Shown here one piece after another: positions 5,461 to 6,428 of a DNA stretch of 6,428 nucleotides (its first letter is position 1; every line of letters starts with the position of its first letter). The DNA comes from CANQDT01 sp051878935 (GTDB taxonomy: Bacteria; Bacillota; Clostridia; Lachnospirales; Lachnospiraceae): contig JBJELB010000085.1 in NCBI GenBank assembly GCA_051878935.1, forward strand, positions 1 to 6,428. Reading direction: 5' to 3'. A model generated the notes under the pieces. The model made no database searches. It was not told the DNA's origin and saw only the letters and a program-made list of their open reading frames with translations. Both the position numbers and the translations under genes were made by a program.

Positions 5461-6359
5461 GATTAGGAGTGAATATTGCAGGCGTAGAGCTTGCGAATCC
5501 GGTTATGACTGCTTCCGGAACCTTTGGTTCAGGAGCAGAATATAGCGAATTTGTGGATTTGAATCAACTGGGTGCCGTTGTTACCAAAGGTGTGGCAAAC
5601 GTTCCGTGGCCGGGCAATCCGACACCACGTATTGCAGAAACCTATGGCGGTATGCTGAATGCGGTTGGATTACAAAACCCCGGTATTGATGTCTTTGTAG
5701 AACGTGATCTGCCATTTTTACAAAACTATGATTGCAAAGTCATCGTGAACGTATGTGGCAGAACCAAAGAAGATTATCTGGAGGTTGTAGAGCGTCTTGG
5801 TGATGAACCTGCGGACTTGTTGGAAATCAATGTATCCTGTCCAAATGTGAAAGAAGGTGGAATCGCTTTCGGCCAGCAGGCAGATGCCTTATATGATATT
5901 ACTTCTGCAATTAAGAAAGTGGCAAAACAACCGGTGATTATGAAATTAAGTCCTAATGTTACGGATATCACAGAGATGGCGAGAGCAGCAGAGGCAGCAG
6001 GTGCGGATGCGTTATCGTTGATCAATACCTTGTTGGGTATGAAGATTGATATTCATAAAAGAAAATGCCTCCTTGCCAATAAGACCGGCGGTTTATCCGG
6101 TCCGGCTATTAAACCGGTAGCGGTTCGCATGGTATATCAGGTTGCCAAAGCGGTAAAGGTACCAATCATTGGTATGGGCGGTATTATGACGGCGGAAGAT
6201 GCGATAGAGTTCATGATGGCAGGTGCCAGTGCAGTTTCTGTTGGAACGGCGAACTTTATCAATCCGACAGCAACGATGGATATTGTGCATGGAATCAAGG
6301 ATTATATGACAAAATATCAGATTGAAGATATCAATGAGATTATTGGTATTGTGGAATAG
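5457..6359 (+). CDS. pyrD: Dihydroorotate dehydrogenase catalytic subunit, class 1B (PyrD)
   Basis: PyrD oxidises dihydroorotate to orotate using FMN; class 1B enzymes hand the electrons through PyrK to NAD+, as suits an anaerobe. The 300-residue length matches the family. Motifs in order: NPVMTASGTFG (14-24), VVTKGV (41-46, with the FMN-contact K44), ETYGGMLNAVGLQNPG (61-76), INVSCPN (124-130) with C128 as the catalytic base that marks class 1 (class 2 uses Ser), IMKLSPN (161-167) with K163, LSLINT (187-192), GGLSGPAIKP (211-220), IIGMGGI (237-243) and the phosphate-binding GASAVSVGTANF (256-267). The ATG lies inside the pyrK stop (4-bp overlap) and is preceded by AGGAGGT (5441-5447) at nine bases. 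There is no N-terminal membrane helix, in contrast to class 2 enzymes. Confidence 0.97.
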   Translation: MRLGVNIAGVELANPVMTASGTFGSGAEYSEFVDLNQLGAVVTKGVANVPWPGNPTPRIAETYGGMLNAVGLQNPGIDVFVERDLPFLQNYDCKVIVNVCGRTKEDYLEVVERLGDEPADLLEINVSCPNVKEGGIAFGQQADALYDITSAIKKVAKQPVIMKLSPNVTDITEMARAAEAAGADALSLINTLLGMKIDIHKRKCLLANKTGGLSGPAIKPVAVRMVYQVAKAVKVPIIGMGGIMTAEDAIEFMMAGASAVSVGTANFINPTATMDIVHGIKDYMTKYQIEDINEIIGIVE

Positions 6360-6428
6360 AACATAATGGTAAGTTAGGTAATTGCGAAACTCGCTAAGCT
6401 CGTTCGCTATCTTGATGAAAAACAAGGA
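6360..6428 (+). other. Spacer after pyrD with imperfect hairpin; next gene probably just outside
   Basis: No reading frame is recognised. A 24-nt imperfect palindrome occupies 6384-6407: GCGAA(A)C pairs with GTTCGC (one bulged A), followed by a 2x2 internal loop, two GC pairs and a TAA loop. No T-run follows, so it is not an obvious terminator. The last bases (AACAAGGA) resemble the start of a Shine-Dalgarno sequence, suggesting another operon gene begins right after the window; pyrE would be the expected neighbour, but that is inference. Confidence 0.5.

Noticed and set aside
5270..5545. Frames on both strands over the pyrK end and pyrD start
   Set aside because: They shadow the conserved cysteine region of pyrK and the start of pyrD; there is no ribosome site or family match.
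5774..6025. Minus-strand frame inside pyrD
   Set aside because: Antisense to the conserved catalytic region of pyrD; chance frame.
6093..6425. Minus-strand frame covering the end of pyrD and the spacer
   Set aside because: Mostly antisense to conserved pyrD sequence, with His- and Asn-rich composition unlike a real protein.
1..6428. CRISPR array, insertion sequence, integrase, toxin-antitoxin or phage-defence system
   Set aside because: No regularly spaced repeats, transposase or integrase motifs, or recognisable defence domains were seen on either strand.

Overview
The window looks like chromosomal DNA of an anaerobic, low-to-moderate GC Firmicute, most likely a Clostridia/Lachnospiraceae-type gut bacterium. 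This is inferred from strong AGGAGG ribosome sites, consensus sigma-A promoters, a class 1B dihydroorotate dehydrogenase with its PyrK electron-transfer subunit, and a long (type 2) PyrF at the head of the operon. No sequence search was possible, so the taxon is an inference.

Left part (1-930): the last 36 codons of an unrecognised gene run in from the left. About 380 bp without a convincing gene follow, holding small hairpins and a strong bidirectional terminator-like hairpin (364-403). Next, on the minus strand, comes a TetR-type regulator that has lost its whole N-terminal DNA-binding domain and is probably a pseudogene.

Middle part (933-3503): an L-fucose/L-arabinose-isomerase-family enzyme (minus strand) is transcribed divergently from an AraC-family regulator (plus strand). 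The intergenic region is compact and highly organised. Each gene has a promoter with a perfect TATAAT -10 box, and the two -10 boxes are the two arms of one inverted repeat 4 bp apart, so polymerase can probably use only one at a time. Two near-identical 12-bp direct repeats exactly 21 bp apart sit just upstream of the weak -35 of the isomerase promoter, where an AraC-type activator would be expected to bind. The simplest reading is a small sugar-responsive module: the regulator senses a sugar and turns on the isomerase. No kinase, aldolase or transporter is visible to name the sugar.

Right part (3518-6428): a single tRNA-Gly(GCC) gene on the minus strand has its own near-consensus promoter. 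Divergent from it is the pyrimidine biosynthesis cluster pyrF-pyrK-pyrD. PyrK and PyrD form the NAD-linked dihydroorotate dehydrogenase that makes orotate, and their reading frames overlap by 4 bp. PyrF carries out the final decarboxylation to UMP. The orotate phosphoribosyltransferase gene (pyrE) that joins the two steps is not in the window; the window ends in a short leader with a partial Shine-Dalgarno-like sequence, so it may follow directly.

Most of the window is ordinary metabolism. The parts that deserve attention are the divergent isomerase/regulator control region, the orphan isomerase, the decapitated TetR gene next to it, and the very short pyr leader.
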